NCBI RefSeq assembly: GCF_009931695.1
Contig: NZ_CP048000.1
Location: forward strand, 372,001-436,000
Direction: 5' to 3'
DNA: 64,000 nucleotides
DNA from: Anaerocolumna sedimenticola
Lineage (GTDB): Bacteria; Bacillota; Clostridia; Lachnospirales; Lachnospiraceae
A program made the translations under genes and the position numbers. Under the pieces are notes generated by a model. It was not told the DNA's origin and did not search any database. It was given only the letters and a program-made list of their open reading frames with translations. Positions within the stretch are counted from its first letter, which is position 1, and each line of letters opens with the position of its first letter. This document shows positions 18,219-29,205 of the stretch, in pieces.

Positions 18219-19127
18219 TTATAATATTTCTTCTTTGTTTCGTATTATCTTAATTGCCTGCTGTAAATTAGCAATATTCACCGTCTGGAATTCTCCCCCG
18301 TATTCACCGTCAATGGACCAGGGCACCATTTCTTCCGATGTCAATAATATTTCTTTTACCGGAAATGAGAATATGTGGTCACTGTTTAAGTTTCCTTTCA
18401 GCAGGTCATTTATAATACTTTGAAAATCCATTACATTTTGCGGCATTTTAATAAATATTCCTTCAAACTGGCCGTCATCCAACTGCACATCTTTACCGGT
18501 AAGCCCTTTAATCCCGCCGACAGATATGGAATTAGCCACCATACCATAGATGAAATTATCATTAATTACCCGGTCACCACAGGTTATTTCCATATGATAG
18601 GACTTCCAATTGGGTAAACGCTTTACACCCTCCAGAATATATGCCAATTTACCAAGCATATTCTTAGTAGTCTGCGGTGTTTCATAAGAAGCATCCGTAA
18701 AGAGGCCAAACGCCGCAGTATATGTAAAGTATTCCCCATTAATGATACCAACATCACAAGGAAATTCTTCTCCGGTTAATACTACTTTAGCCGCTTTGGG
18801 CAGGTTTTTGGGCAGCTTTAGATTATACGCAAAATCATTAGTAGTTCCTGATGGTATATAACCAATGCATATATTCTGCTCACTGTGCATGATTCCACCA
18901 ATTACTTCATTTAAGGTTCCATCACCACCGGAGCATACAACCAGGTCGTATGTCTCACGGCTTAAGCAATCCATTACAATATTCTTAGCATCCTTCCTGC
19001 CGGTTGTAGCATAGATAACTACCTCATAATCACCTTTCACAAAATATTCGATGATACTCGACAACCAGTTTTTTATTTTACTCTTTCCGGCAAGTGGATT
19101 ATAGATAAACAAAAGTTTCTTTTTCAT
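18219..19127 (-). CDS. Diacylglycerol/lipid kinase (YegS/DgkB family)
   Basis: 302 residues. Residues 1-130 are the DAGK catalytic domain: FIYNPLAGKSKIKNWL nucleotide strand, then VVCSGGDGTLNEVIGG with the GGDGT signature, and GYIPSGTTNDFAYNLKLP. The C-terminal beta domain carries WSIDGEYGGEF near 275. It would phosphorylate diacylglycerol or a related lipid at the inner membrane face. The ATG overlaps the stop of the upstream spore-protein gene (TAATG), so translation is coupled. Confidence 0.93.
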   Translation of the reverse strand: MKKKLLFIYNPLAGKSKIKNWLSSIIEYFVKGDYEVVIYATTGRKDAKNIVMDCLSRETYDLVVCSGGDGTLNEVIGGIMHSEQNICIGYIPSGTTNDFAYNLKLPKNLPKAAKVVLTGEEFPCDVGIINGEYFTYTAAFGLFTDASYETPQTTKNMLGKLAYILEGVKRLPNWKSYHMEITCGDRVINDNFIYGMVANSISVGGIKGLTGKDVQLDDGQFEGIFIKMPQNVMDFQSIINDLLKGNLNSDHIFSFPVKEILLTSEEMVPWSIDGEYGGEFQTVNIANLQQAIKIIRNKEEIL

Positions 19128-19342
19128 TATTGTTTATTTATCCCCTCCATCTGCATTTGCTTTTTTCTCTTTGTCATAATACCGCCAATCCGCCCGGTTT
19201 CCTTAGCGGAAAGGGATTTCCAGCCATCACTTATTACTTTATCTAAAAGTCCAAGCTCTGTTGCTATTTCATATTTTAATTTTTCATCCGGATTTAAATC
19301 ACTTAAATTTATATTGTTAGTTTCTGATTTCTTTTTACTCAT
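19127..19342 (-). CDS. Alpha/beta-type small acid-soluble spore protein (divergent)
   Basis: About 71 residues. LKYEIATELGLLDKV followed by KETGRIGGIMTKRKK matches the SASP alpha/beta family: the EIA site cut by the GPR protease, and the second conserved helix G-x-x-GG-x-M-x-R. These proteins coat spore DNA. The N-terminus is polar and longer than usual, and KSLSAKETGRIGG replaces the common LTSREAGSVGG, so it is a minor, divergent member. The ATG at 19342 is preferred over a GTG four codons upstream. It overlaps the lipid kinase start by one base. Confidence 0.8.
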   Translation of the reverse strand: MSKKKSETNNINLSDLNPDEKLKYEIATELGLLDKVISDGWKSLSAKETGRIGGIMTKRKKQMQMEGINKQ

Positions 19343-19368
19343 ATTATTATACACCCTTTCTAGATTTT

Positions 19369-19424
19369 AACAAGGGACTGCTTTCATTACAATTTATCTC
19401 TCGTAGTGAAACAGTCCCTTTGTT
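19369..19424 (-). terminator. Terminator of the large chemoreceptor gene
   Basis: AAGGGACTG (19372-19380) and CAGTCCCTT (19412-19420), extended by AAC/GTT, form the stem; the loop is 31 bases. It lies between the receptor stop and the spore-protein start. Confidence 0.6.
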
Positions 19425-19483
19425 TAATATTCTATATAAAGTGTAGCCTTACTATATTTATTTCATACCTTTACCATAAAATT

Positions 19484-21715
19484 TTACTGAATTTTAAATA
19501 ATTGAATTGCCTGCTCTAACTTCTTCGCATCATTAGCAAGTTCTAATGCGGACTGACTTAAGTTTTCAACAGAATTAATCTGAACATTTGCCGTTGCGCT
19601 AACCTCTTCCGAAGCTGCTGCTGTCTGCTGCGCTACTGCAGATATGTTACGGATAGCATCCATACTGTCTTCTTTGGCAGTTTCAATACCTTTAATTCCA
19701 ATTGAAATATTATCCAGGTTCGTAACAAGGCTTCCAACATGTTTATTAATATCTTCAAATACCCTGATTGTTTTATTTAAAGATTCTGTCTGGGATTCTA
19801 CTATGTTCTCAGCTTGTTTTGCAGATACTACCGTACCCTGTGTTTTATTCTGAATTTCTGTTACGATTCCTTGAATCTGACTAGCAGCCTGCATGGACTG
19901 ATCAGCCAGTTTACGTATTTCATCTGCTACAACTGCAAATCCACGTCCTGCATCACCTGCTCTGGCCGCTTCAATAGAAGCATTCAGGGAAAGTAAATTG
20001 GTCTGGGATGCAATCTCATTAATAATACCCACAAAGTTACCGATATTATGTGATTGTTCCACTAACGCCTCAATATCCTTAATTACTACCTGTGTAACAT
20101 CCGTTGTTGCTTTGGATTTATCATTTAATTCATCGATAATAACCAGACCTTCGCCAACAATGCCTTTCGTATTATTAGCTATTTTTTCAATTTCATAGGT
20201 GCTGCTGTATACCTGATTGATTTTTTCAGAAAGATTGGACATCTGACCAAGACAATGTTCTGTGTCCTCAGCCTGCTGTACCACTCCTTTTTCAATCTCA
20301 TCAATGGTAAAGGAAATATCTTTGGTAGCACCTAAGATTTTCTCTGATGTAGTTGAGAGTAAATCTGCCGACTCCGTAACCTTAAGACCGACACCCGCGA
20401 CTTCACCGATCAAATTGCTCATACCCGCCGTCATATCTGACAGACCATTCGCCAATATACGGAATTCATCTTTACGTTTTGTATTAAACTTAGCTGTTAA
20501 ATCACCTTGTGCTGCCAATGATATGGATTTAACAAGTTTTGTAATCGCACTGCCGATACCACCTGCAATAATTGTTCCTACCAATATTGCAAATATACAT
20601 GCAAATGTAATAAAGATAATGCTTAAGTTCTTAATGGCACTGGGCTGCTTTAAAATTTCTGTCTTAGGTATCAGTGCACATACCATAGCACCGGTTTCAC
20701 CAACTTTACTGTATATGTACAGATAGCTTTCACCCTTGTAGGTTTGATAAGAGAATCCGCTATTATCTTCACCTGCTTCCGCAGCCTTATAATAATCCGT
20801 TTCAGGAAAAACGTTCTTTAAATCCGGATTCGTCAAAGTTTCTCTTCCGTCTCCGGTTACAAAACCAATAATACTGCCTTTACTGGTATTGATATCATTC
20901 AGTACATTCATGATTTCTTTCATGGATACATCCATAAATATTAATCCGTTACTGAATGATAACTTTGTAATCATTGACAGTACATAATCTGAATCTTTAA
21001 TTTCCAACAGTTTATCAAGGGTCTCATGTTTTCCTACCCAAACATTTCTGGAGGTATCTTCCAATACTTTCTTGGCGTCATCCGAAGCGGTATACTGTGC
21101 ATAAATATCTCTCGGAGGTGTAGACAAGGTAGAAATCGGAGTACCTACATTAGCCATAATATGAATGGAATTAATAAAGGAATTCGTTTCTCTGATAACG
21201 ATAACTTCCTGTTGAAGCTGTCTTAACGCTGTTACATTCTCAAGCGTATCCTTTTCGTTCACTCTTCTATAGTATTCTTCCACAGACTTACTGAGTGAAA
21301 ATTCAATTGCTTTATCGGATACGGAAGTTAACCCCAATTCCAGGTATTTACTTACTGCATTTAAAGTATCAGTTGTACTTTTTTCATAATTTGTTATAAT
21401 TGCATCCGCTGATTTCTGATAGGATACCACACCAAAAACCCCTAACAATATTACAGGAATAAAAAATCCAACTAATATTTTTGCTCTTATGCCTCTAAAC
21501 TGGTTCAAGATATTTTTCTTTTCTTTTACTTCTGCTTTTAATTTCTGTTTCTTTTCTTTTACATTTTGCGTTTTTTCTTCCAGTTTCTTCTTTTCCTTTT
21601 CAAGCTTCGCTTTCGCTTTCGCCTCCATAGCCTCTTTCTTTTTCTCGGCTTTCATAAAATCCTTCAGCTTTTTCTTACTTTCATTCCCCGTTATTGAATC
21701 ATTGTTCATTTTCAT
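19484..21715 (-). CDS. Methyl-accepting chemotaxis protein with dCACHE-like sensor
   Basis: 743 residues. In order: a cytoplasmic Lys/Glu-rich helix (residues 15-70); TM1 (about 79-97, [20 protein letters not shown]); an extracytoplasmic dCACHE-like domain (about 98-350); TM2 (about 363-385, [20 protein letters not shown]); HAMP; and the signalling domain with hairpin tip [20 protein letters not shown] near residue 585. The ligand is unknown. The charged N-terminal extension before TM1 is unusual for an MCP. AGGAGG nine bases before the ATG supports the long start. Monocistronic. Confidence 0.93.
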   Translation of the reverse strand: MKMNNDSITGNESKKKLKDFMKAEKKKEAMEAKAKAKLEKEKKKLEEKTQNVKEKKQKLKAEVKEKKNILNQFRGIRAKILVGFFIPVILLGVFGVVSYQKSADAIITNYEKSTTDTLNAVSKYLELGLTSVSDKAIEFSLSKSVEEYYRRVNEKDTLENVTALRQLQQEVIVIRETNSFINSIHIMANVGTPISTLSTPPRDIYAQYTASDDAKKVLEDTSRNVWVGKHETLDKLLEIKDSDYVLSMITKLSFSNGLIFMDVSMKEIMNVLNDINTSKGSIIGFVTGDGRETLTNPDLKNVFPETDYYKAAEAGEDNSGFSYQTYKGESYLYIYSKVGETGAMVCALIPKTEILKQPSAIKNLSIIFITFACIFAILVGTIIAGGIGSAITKLVKSISLAAQGDLTAKFNTKRKDEFRILANGLSDMTAGMSNLIGEVAGVGLKVTESADLLSTTSEKILGATKDISFTIDEIEKGVVQQAEDTEHCLGQMSNLSEKINQVYSSTYEIEKIANNTKGIVGEGLVIIDELNDKSKATTDVTQVVIKDIEALVEQSHNIGNFVGIINEIASQTNLLSLNASIEAARAGDAGRGFAVVADEIRKLADQSMQAASQIQGIVTEIQNKTQGTVVSAKQAENIVESQTESLNKTIRVFEDINKHVGSLVTNLDNISIGIKGIETAKEDSMDAIRNISAVAQQTAAASEEVSATANVQINSVENLSQSALELANDAKKLEQAIQLFKIQ

Positions 21716-21988
21716 CTTTTGATTCCTCCTGCATCCCCTTTGTAGGTCATGACTTTTAACTTTTGTAAATTTTACATAATATTTTACGAGAGTACAATAT
21801 AATGCAGAATTAAAACAATATATACAAAAATATATACTCCCTTTTATGTATTTTGTCTAACATGTATATAATTATACCACATAAACTATTAAAATAAAAT
21901 GTTTTTCTACAAATTATCTCATTTTTGTCAAATACTACATCCATTTCAAGATAATACATCAATCTGCATTAATCTGCATTATAATACA

Positions 21989-24900
21989 TTATTCTTGTTT
22001 AACATGTATTTCCTTTCCTAAACCAAAAGAGTAAAGGATTCTTTCTTTCACTTTTTTCCCAGTTAATTGTTCCAGCGCTTTTTGATAATAATCCAGCTGT
22101 ACCCGGTATCGTCTGATTAACTGTTCTTCTCCGTCCGTTCCGTTTACCACATCTGTTTTATAATCCAGTAATATCCATTTACCGTCTTCTTCAAAATATA
22201 CATCAATGACACCCTGCACTAAAACTGTTTCTTCACTTTTTAAACTGCTGTTAATTTCACAGGCCTTTAACCCCATGACAAACTGCCGTTCTTTATAAAG
22301 TTTTCCGGCTTCCGCTGCTTTTCTCATTCTCTCCGCAACGGAACTGAACGTAAAGGAATATAACTTATCTATATCCAGTACCAATTTATCTGTTTCTCTT
22401 ATTTTTCCTTTGTGTACCAGGTCCAAAAGTATCTCCTCAATATCCATTCTGCACTTAATCTGAGTCAAATCCAAAGCTTCCAATACGGTATGATAGAGTG
22501 TACCAAGATCAGCACCACGGGTTATGTCCGTATCTTTACTGAATTCAGGAACCGGAAATTCCTTTCCTGTTCCGGCCGTACCTTTTACAGGCACTCCAAA
22601 ATCTTCTGCTTCATACTGGCTTAATCTCTTAAGTTCCGATACGGTAAGTTTCGTATGAATATTGGTTTCCGTCTGATAAGGATATTTATATTCCATATAG
22701 GTGTTTATTGCTTTTCGTACCTCCTCATTAAATATCCGCTCTGTGTTCCAACGTTTAAAATCATCCTGATTCACCTTATTATAAAGCTGTGTCATATATT
22801 CATATTCGGCTGCCTGTTCGTAGGAATATTGTTTTATTACTATCCTGGTGTCTGCATTATATAAGGAATTACTTAAATCCTGCCTGATACCGTTTTCTTT
22901 TAGAATTTCTTCAAATCCCCGGTATCGCATAAGGGATGGTATCACGAAGTCCAGATAGGAGGCTGCATTACTTAATTGATAATAAAGAAGCTGTTTCTCT
23001 TTCTGTCTGCAGGTATTGCTCCATTTAACCAGTAATTTTACCGGATCTTTAATGCCTCCGGTTAGAATTAACTTTTCCTTAGCCCTGGTCATAGCTACGT
23101 AAAGCACCCTCAGCTCTTCTCCCAGATTCTCTAATACTAATTCTTTCTGAATCACTTTTTTAACTAAGGTTGGAGCCTTTATTCTCAAATTATGGTCGAC
23201 GTAATCAATACCGATACCTAAATCCGGATGGATTAAAAGATTGCTTCTGGAATCCTGGTTATTAAAATTCTTTCCCATACCTGCCACAAATACAATAGGA
23301 AATTCCAAACCTTTGCTCTTATGAATACTCATAATTTTCACGGTATTATCATTTTCACCTGCTATTTTTGCTTCACCGAAATCAACATCATATTTATGAA
23401 GTTTTTCAATATAACGTACAAAATGAAACAATCCGCTGTAACTGCTGCCCTCGAAACGGATTGCTCGCTGAACTAACATATCAATATTTGCCCGTCTCTT
23501 CTCACCGGCCGGCATGGCTGCTACGTAATTATAGTAACCGGTATCTTCTAAAACTTTTAATATCAATTCATGAATGGAGTAATGAACCACCATGTCACGG
23601 TACTGATCTAATTTAACCATAAATTTTTCTAATTTACCGGATAGTTCATCCGACATTTCCTTACTATATTCCTGTACCGCTTCGTACATGGAAATACGTC
23701 TTCTGAGTATTCGGATTAAGGCCAGATCATTACTGGTTAAATCTACAATAGGTGAGCGGAGAATCGCGGTAAAAGGAATGTCCTGTCTCGGATTATCTAT
23801 GATTTTTAATAAGTTTAATACGGTACGGATTTCTAGCGTGGAAAAATAACCGGACTGGGTTTCCGTATGGGAAGTGATTCCTTCCGCAGCAAAGGTATCA
23901 GCAAATATTTCCGCCCAGTTACTCATGGTCCTTAACAGAATCACAATATCACCATATCTTGCCCTCCGGTAAATCTTATCCTTTTTATCAAATACCATAA
24001 GTCCTTTTTCCGGATCAGTTAATTCTTTCATTCGTTTCGCTATAGCGCGGGCTTCTATCTCTTTGGCTGTATATTCATTCTCTTCCGTATCATTCTCCGC
24101 CCCTGATTCATTCTCTGGTAGAATTTCCCCATCCCTTTCCTTTTGGGCGGGTTCAACAGAGACTAAGATAACCTCCGTATCCACAGAAACTCCCTCTGTC
24201 TGCTCTCCAAAGTCGGCTCCGGGATATAACGCGGCCTTTTCATCATATAAAATATTCCCCAGTTTTTTCGTCATGATCTGTTCAAAAATGAAGTTAATAC
24301 TGTCTAATACCACAGCTCTGCTCCTGAAGTTTTTATGAAGATCTATTCTTTGGTGCTTACTGTCTTCCAAATCATAGGTATCATATTTTTCCATGAAAAT
24401 CTCAGGTCTCGCTAATCGGAACCGGTAAATACTCTGCTTCACGTCCCCTACCATAAATAAATTCGGATTGCCATACCTCTCTCTGCAGATACTGTTTAAT
24501 ATGGTCTCCTGCACCAGGTTGCTGTCCTGATATTCATCTATCATAATTTCCGCATAATGTTCACAGAGTTCATCCGCGGCAGGAGTAGGTACCATTTCCC
24601 CGTCTATTTTCTGTACCAGTATATTCAGGGCAAAATGTTCCAGATCATGAAAATCCACTATATTTTTTTCTGATTTACGTTTTGCAAAGACAGCTGAAAA
24701 ATCCTTACATAGATTGATTAATACTGAAACCGGACCTCCCATGGCTTTAATATCGTTTAACATTTCTTCCGTGGACTGGAAGAAATAATTCTTGCATAAA
24801 TCTCCGATGGCTTTCTTTAATTCATCCCGAATCGCTTTTACCTGATTTTTCTTTTCATCACTTACACCCTCTTCTTTCTTACCGGATAGTCTTGCGAAAG

Positions 24901-25726
24901 AAAAACTATTTAAAACGGCTGAATAATCGTCATAATCATTTAGTTCCAGCAAGGATAGCAGCAAAGTTTCATCACTTTTTAATGCCGGGATATAAGCACC
25001 CGGTCCGTCTGCTTCCTCACAAATCCGTATTGCATCCTGGCATCGTATAACAAGATCTTTTGTTACTGTTTTCAGGTATTTAAGCAAAGCACCCATCCAA
25101 TCGGAGGATTTCATTTCTTCCCGCGTACCTATGGTAAAATTTTCCTTTTTCTCCTCCAGCCATTCTTCCGGCCAGGGATAACTCATGGAGAAGTTAAAAA
25201 TCCGTAAAATCAGCTCTTCTATCGCTCCATCGGATTTTCCGGAAGAAAAGCTTTCAATGAAATCCAGAAATTCTTCCCTTCCCTCTTCATAATAAGTTTC
25301 TAAAAGATCACTGATTACATCGGATTTCATTAAAGTCAGTTCCGCTTCGTCTGCTATACGGAAGGAAGGGTCTAAATCAATGGTATTAAAATGATTTCGT
25401 ATAACGCTTAAACAAAAACTGTGTATGGTCGTTATCTGCGCACTGTGAACTAAAGTCACCTGTTTCTGCAGATGGATGTTATCCGGCATATCCGCAATCT
25501 TTTTCTCTATGGCCTCACCGATTCTCTCCCGCATTTCCGCTGCGGCCGCATTGGTAAAGGTAACTATAAGCAGACGGTCAATATCAATGGGATTATCCCC
25601 CTCCGTAATCATGGAAATGATCCGTTCTACCAAAACAGCAGTCTTACCGGAACCGGCTGCAGCCGATACCAGGATATTTCTGTTTCTTAAGTCTATTACT
25701 TTCTGCTGCTCACTGGTCCAAAACAT
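21989..25726 (-). CDS. addA: ATP-dependent helicase/nuclease subunit A
   Basis: 1245 residues, UvrD-type helicase plus C-terminal RecB-like nuclease. It unwinds and degrades double-strand ends until Chi and loads RecA. Walker A is VSAAAGSGKTAVLVERI near residue 18; Walker B IMIDEYQDSNLVQ near 392; GDVKQSIYRFRLARPEIF near 423; MSIHKSKGLEFPIVFV near 805; and the nuclease motif WILLDYKTDVV near 1190. Full family length. Its start overlaps the end of addB by 17 bases, so it is translated from the same message. Confidence 0.96.
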   Translation of the reverse strand: MFWTSEQQKVIDLRNRNILVSAAAGSGKTAVLVERIISMITEGDNPIDIDRLLIVTFTNAAAAEMRERIGEAIEKKIADMPDNIHLQKQVTLVHSAQITTIHSFCLSVIRNHFNTIDLDPSFRIADEAELTLMKSDVISDLLETYYEEGREEFLDFIESFSSGKSDGAIEELILRIFNFSMSYPWPEEWLEEKKENFTIGTREEMKSSDWMGALLKYLKTVTKDLVIRCQDAIRICEEADGPGAYIPALKSDETLLLSLLELNDYDDYSAVLNSFSFARLSGKKEEGVSDEKKNQVKAIRDELKKAIGDLCKNYFFQSTEEMLNDIKAMGGPVSVLINLCKDFSAVFAKRKSEKNIVDFHDLEHFALNILVQKIDGEMVPTPAADELCEHYAEIMIDEYQDSNLVQETILNSICRERYGNPNLFMVGDVKQSIYRFRLARPEIFMEKYDTYDLEDSKHQRIDLHKNFRSRAVVLDSINFIFEQIMTKKLGNILYDEKAALYPGADFGEQTEGVSVDTEVILVSVEPAQKERDGEILPENESGAENDTEENEYTAKEIEARAIAKRMKELTDPEKGLMVFDKKDKIYRRARYGDIVILLRTMSNWAEIFADTFAAEGITSHTETQSGYFSTLEIRTVLNLLKIIDNPRQDIPFTAILRSPIVDLTSNDLALIRILRRRISMYEAVQEYSKEMSDELSGKLEKFMVKLDQYRDMVVHYSIHELILKVLEDTGYYNYVAAMPAGEKRRANIDMLVQRAIRFEGSSYSGLFHFVRYIEKLHKYDVDFGEAKIAGENDNTVKIMSIHKSKGLEFPIVFVAGMGKNFNNQDSRSNLLIHPDLGIGIDYVDHNLRIKAPTLVKKVIQKELVLENLGEELRVLYVAMTRAKEKLILTGGIKDPVKLLVKWSNTCRQKEKQLLYYQLSNAASYLDFVIPSLMRYRGFEEILKENGIRQDLSNSLYNADTRIVIKQYSYEQAAEYEYMTQLYNKVNQDDFKRWNTERIFNEEVRKAINTYMEYKYPYQTETNIHTKLTVSELKRLSQYEAEDFGVPVKGTAGTGKEFPVPEFSKDTDITRGADLGTLYHTVLEALDLTQIKCRMDIEEILLDLVHKGKIRETDKLVLDIDKLYSFTFSSVAERMRKAAEAGKLYKERQFVMGLKACEINSSLKSEETVLVQGVIDVYFEEDGKWILLDYKTDVVNGTDGEEQLIRRYRVQLDYYQKALEQLTGKKVKERILYSFGLGKEIHVKQE

Positions 25727-28700
25727 CCTTATCCACTCCTTCCTTAACCGTTTTCTGCTGTTTCATTATTTTATCCCAGACCTCTTCTGCAGACAAAGAG
25801 GCCAGATTGCGATAAGAGTATCCGTTTAGTTTGCTGTCAAAACCACAGATACTATTGTAAATACAATAATCGCAGGCACTTCGTTTGCCCATCTGATAGG
25901 GTTTTATATCTGTTTTTCCGGCTAATATATCATTGCCATAATGGTAAACCGTATCTTTTACATATTTTTCAACCGCCTTTAGCTTATGCCGGTCTGCTAT
26001 ACTGGAACGTTTCGTCGGATATCCGTCTTTATTTGTTTCAACAGGAATCACATCGGATTTCACCGAGGGCCTTAATTCCTCTCCTTCACTTAAAAAGCTG
26101 TTATCCATATGTTTAATGACTTCACCGCTGCTATTTACAATCCCATTCATCTTAAGTTCCTTAAGAATACTGTCTTCCACATGGCTGCTTTTTACTACTA
26201 AGGGATCATCGATGTTATAATACAGGATTCCAGCCGGTATGATGTCTTTACCCGGGTGTTCCCGCTCCATTAATTCCATAGCCGCATTCATATAAACTGC
26301 TAACTGTATCTGTAAACCATAATAAACGGAAAGAAGATCAAAGGAAGTATTACCGGATTTATAATCTATAACTTTCACCAAAAGTTTATCCTCGTCCTCA
26401 TAAGTATCCAGTCGGTCAATACGGCCTAACAGGCGGATGCCCTCATTTTCCGACAAATCGATCTTAAGGCTGTTAAGTTCATTCTCACCGGAGAAAAATA
26501 CTTCAAACCCAATCGGTTCGAAATCACCTCTCTTTATCTGTTCGCACAATGCCCATAAGGTTCTTTTTGTAATCCGCTCAACACGTTTTACGATATACTG
26601 ATACCGTTTAGAACTTCCAAATATGGAATTCCCATAACCGTCAGCTGCTTCCCTCACGCACTGGCTTCCCCATTCCTCTCTTAAATTATCCGGGATGGTA
26701 TGCCAGTTATATTCGCTGCCTGCCATTTTTCTGGAGAATAGCTCAATGGCATTATGAAACAGATTACCTATGTCAGGGATAGCTAACCGGTATTCCTGCC
26801 GTTCCATTAACTCCAATCCATAACTGATATAATGGGCAAACGCACAAGCTGCATACTGTTCGAATCTGGTTACACTTCCGGTCAGGGAACTTCCGTATAA
26901 TTCTTTTGCTATCTGCTTTGATAATCCTCTTTCTTTGTTTACATAAAAGACAGCCTGAATCAGATTTTGTATCAGCTCTTTATTTTCCTCATTGGAATAA
27001 TAATAGCTGAATAACTCATTCCATAGATCCGTTGTATCCTCATAAGGATATTTCCGAAGTCCATCAATGAGATAATCCATTCCGCCGTTATTACCCAGGA
27101 TATGGGAAATATCCTCTTTTTCCATATCTTCATCGAGAATTTTTAATTTAGGAAATAACTTTCGTATCGTTTCAATAATATAGGAGGGTCTTACACTTTT
27201 ACCATCCCCGTCTAACTTACTGAAAGTAATATACAGCCTGTCCTGGGGTTTGGTCATATTCAGATAAAGGTAGAATTTTTCCGTAAAGCCGGCCTGCCTT
27301 ATGGTAGGAGCCATTTCGATCTTATGATCCAGGAATACCTGTCTCTCCATATCCGTTAAAATACCGCCGTTTCCATTACTTTTCGGAATGATTCCATCGT
27401 TAACTCCAACGAAAAACAGAGCTTTTATGTCTTTTAGTCTTGTTCTTTCAATATCACCTACCGTAATCTGGTCAAGTCCCGGTGGGATAAGTCCAACTTT
27501 CGCTTCTGTAAGACCGGCCTTAAGGACTTCGATGTATTCCTTTAAGGATATCACTTCATCTCCTAAAAGTTCAGCTAATTTATCAAACAACTCCATCACA
27601 ATACCGTATATCTGCTCATATTCCTTTGCCGCACCCAGCTGGTTTTTTTCATTAAAAGTCAGGGAGAATGCTTCTAATTTTTCGGCTGCTTCCATTTTTA
27701 CTCCAAAATCATATAAGGCTAATGTATAATCCTTAACTGTTTTTTCCCTGTCGGAGAGCACTTCATATAAAGGGTTGATTTCATCATAAAAGGCTTGTCT
27801 GATTTCATTGATCCTTGTAAGTTCACCTTGCTGCTGTCCCCGGTAGACGCGAGTCCAATTATTCTGCCATTTCATATATCCTCTGATACCTAAGGCTATG
27901 ACGTAATTCTCCAGTATATCTACATCCGCTGTTTCTATATTGGCAAGGCCGCAACGCAGGTAACGGAACACACTCTCATAATCAAAATTGTTCTGTACAA
28001 TGTCTAATGCAGAGCGAATCATTTCCACAAATGGATTGGATAATACTTCTCTCTTAATATCTATAAAACAGGGTATCCCTGCTTTCTCAAATTCCCTTCT
28101 GAGCTCTCTGCCATAAGAAGCGATATCCCCTGTTACAACTGCAATATCCTGATAACGGTACCCCTTTTCACGAACCAGCTTATTAATTTCCTGTATGACA
28201 AAAATAATTTCCTGTCTTATATCCCTGGCAGTATGGATACTGATATTTTCCTGTTCCTCCTCAAAGCTTTTTGACGGATAGCGGAATAAATTAGCTTCCA
28301 GGGCAGCCAGGGCAGGACTGTTACGGTAACGGTAAGGTATCGTTACAGGAGAACTCTCATCCGCAAACAGCGGGGGATCCAGTTCCATATCCTCCTCTTC
28401 TGCTATATCCGTAAGTTTTTTTATCGTTTTTTTACTTAAATGAAAAAGCTGGTATTCCTCATCCGGAATTTCCAGTTCTTTTTTATCAATGGTGATAGTG
28501 ATTAATACTTTTTTAGCCTTTTTGATTAGTAACGTTAATAATTTATATTGGGCGGGAGTAAAACCGGTAAAGCCATCCAGGCATATAATACTCTTCTCAA
28601 TCAGCTTTGACTGATCAATTACCTCACAAAGAACATCCAGGATTTCTTCGGCGGTAATATATTTTTTATCCAGATATTCCTTAAAGGCTTTATAAATAAT

Positions 28701-29180
28701 AATAATATCATGGAGTTTTCCGTGAAGAAGCGGCTTATTTGCCATAGCCATTTTCATTTCCTCAAGCACAGGAATACTGATACTATACTGGTAAATTTCA
28801 GAAATCAGTGATTTCAATTCATCAATAAATCCCTGCTTTTGAACATCATGATTAAATAACTCCAATTCTTTTTTCTTTAAAGCCACAATTTTACGCAAAA
28901 CCATACTTTTGCCGGTATCTTCCAGAACCGGTTTATCATTGCCGCCGACTTCGTCAAAAATACGATAAGCAAGACGTTTAAAACTTAATATGTCAATATT
29001 CATGGTCCCCCGGTTAGGATGTTGGGAAACAATATCTTTCTGTGTCTGCAGGGTAAATTGCTCCGGTACAATAACAAGATAATTGGTATCCTCGTTCTGT
29101 ATTGATTTTGCTATGATCTCTTTATATAATTGATACGATTTTCCCGAACCGGATCTTCCTATCACAAACTGTAACGACAT
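25710..29180 (-). CDS. addB: ATP-dependent helicase/deoxyribonuclease subunit B
   Basis: 1156 residues. It has an intact nucleotide loop (IGRSGSGKSYQLY near residue 8), an inactivated helicase-like core and a C-terminal nuclease with VIDYKSGNTSF near 965. Cysteines for the AddB [4Fe-4S] staple are visible: one in QYAACAFAHY near residue 785, and the cluster CDYCIYNSIC near 1108. With AddA it repairs double-strand breaks. First gene of addBA. Its leader holds a tandem 39-bp repeat that includes promoter-like TATAAT. Confidence 0.96.
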   Translation of the reverse strand: MSLQFVIGRSGSGKSYQLYKEIIAKSIQNEDTNYLVIVPEQFTLQTQKDIVSQHPNRGTMNIDILSFKRLAYRIFDEVGGNDKPVLEDTGKSMVLRKIVALKKKELELFNHDVQKQGFIDELKSLISEIYQYSISIPVLEEMKMAMANKPLLHGKLHDIIIIYKAFKEYLDKKYITAEEILDVLCEVIDQSKLIEKSIICLDGFTGFTPAQYKLLTLLIKKAKKVLITITIDKKELEIPDEEYQLFHLSKKTIKKLTDIAEEEDMELDPPLFADESSPVTIPYRYRNSPALAALEANLFRYPSKSFEEEQENISIHTARDIRQEIIFVIQEINKLVREKGYRYQDIAVVTGDIASYGRELRREFEKAGIPCFIDIKREVLSNPFVEMIRSALDIVQNNFDYESVFRYLRCGLANIETADVDILENYVIALGIRGYMKWQNNWTRVYRGQQQGELTRINEIRQAFYDEINPLYEVLSDREKTVKDYTLALYDFGVKMEAAEKLEAFSLTFNEKNQLGAAKEYEQIYGIVMELFDKLAELLGDEVISLKEYIEVLKAGLTEAKVGLIPPGLDQITVGDIERTRLKDIKALFFVGVNDGIIPKSNGNGGILTDMERQVFLDHKIEMAPTIRQAGFTEKFYLYLNMTKPQDRLYITFSKLDGDGKSVRPSYIIETIRKLFPKLKILDEDMEKEDISHILGNNGGMDYLIDGLRKYPYEDTTDLWNELFSYYYSNEENKELIQNLIQAVFYVNKERGLSKQIAKELYGSSLTGSVTRFEQYAACAFAHYISYGLELMERQEYRLAIPDIGNLFHNAIELFSRKMAGSEYNWHTIPDNLREEWGSQCVREAADGYGNSIFGSSKRYQYIVKRVERITKRTLWALCEQIKRGDFEPIGFEVFFSGENELNSLKIDLSENEGIRLLGRIDRLDTYEDEDKLLVKVIDYKSGNTSFDLLSVYYGLQIQLAVYMNAAMELMEREHPGKDIIPAGILYYNIDDPLVVKSSHVEDSILKELKMNGIVNSSGEVIKHMDNSFLSEGEELRPSVKSDVIPVETNKDGYPTKRSSIADRHKLKAVEKYVKDTVYHYGNDILAGKTDIKPYQMGKRSACDYCIYNSICGFDSKLNGYSYRNLASLSAEEVWDKIMKQQKTVKEGVDKDVLDQ

Positions 29181-29205
29181 ATGCTTCCTCCCTGGTAAGG
29201 TGTAT

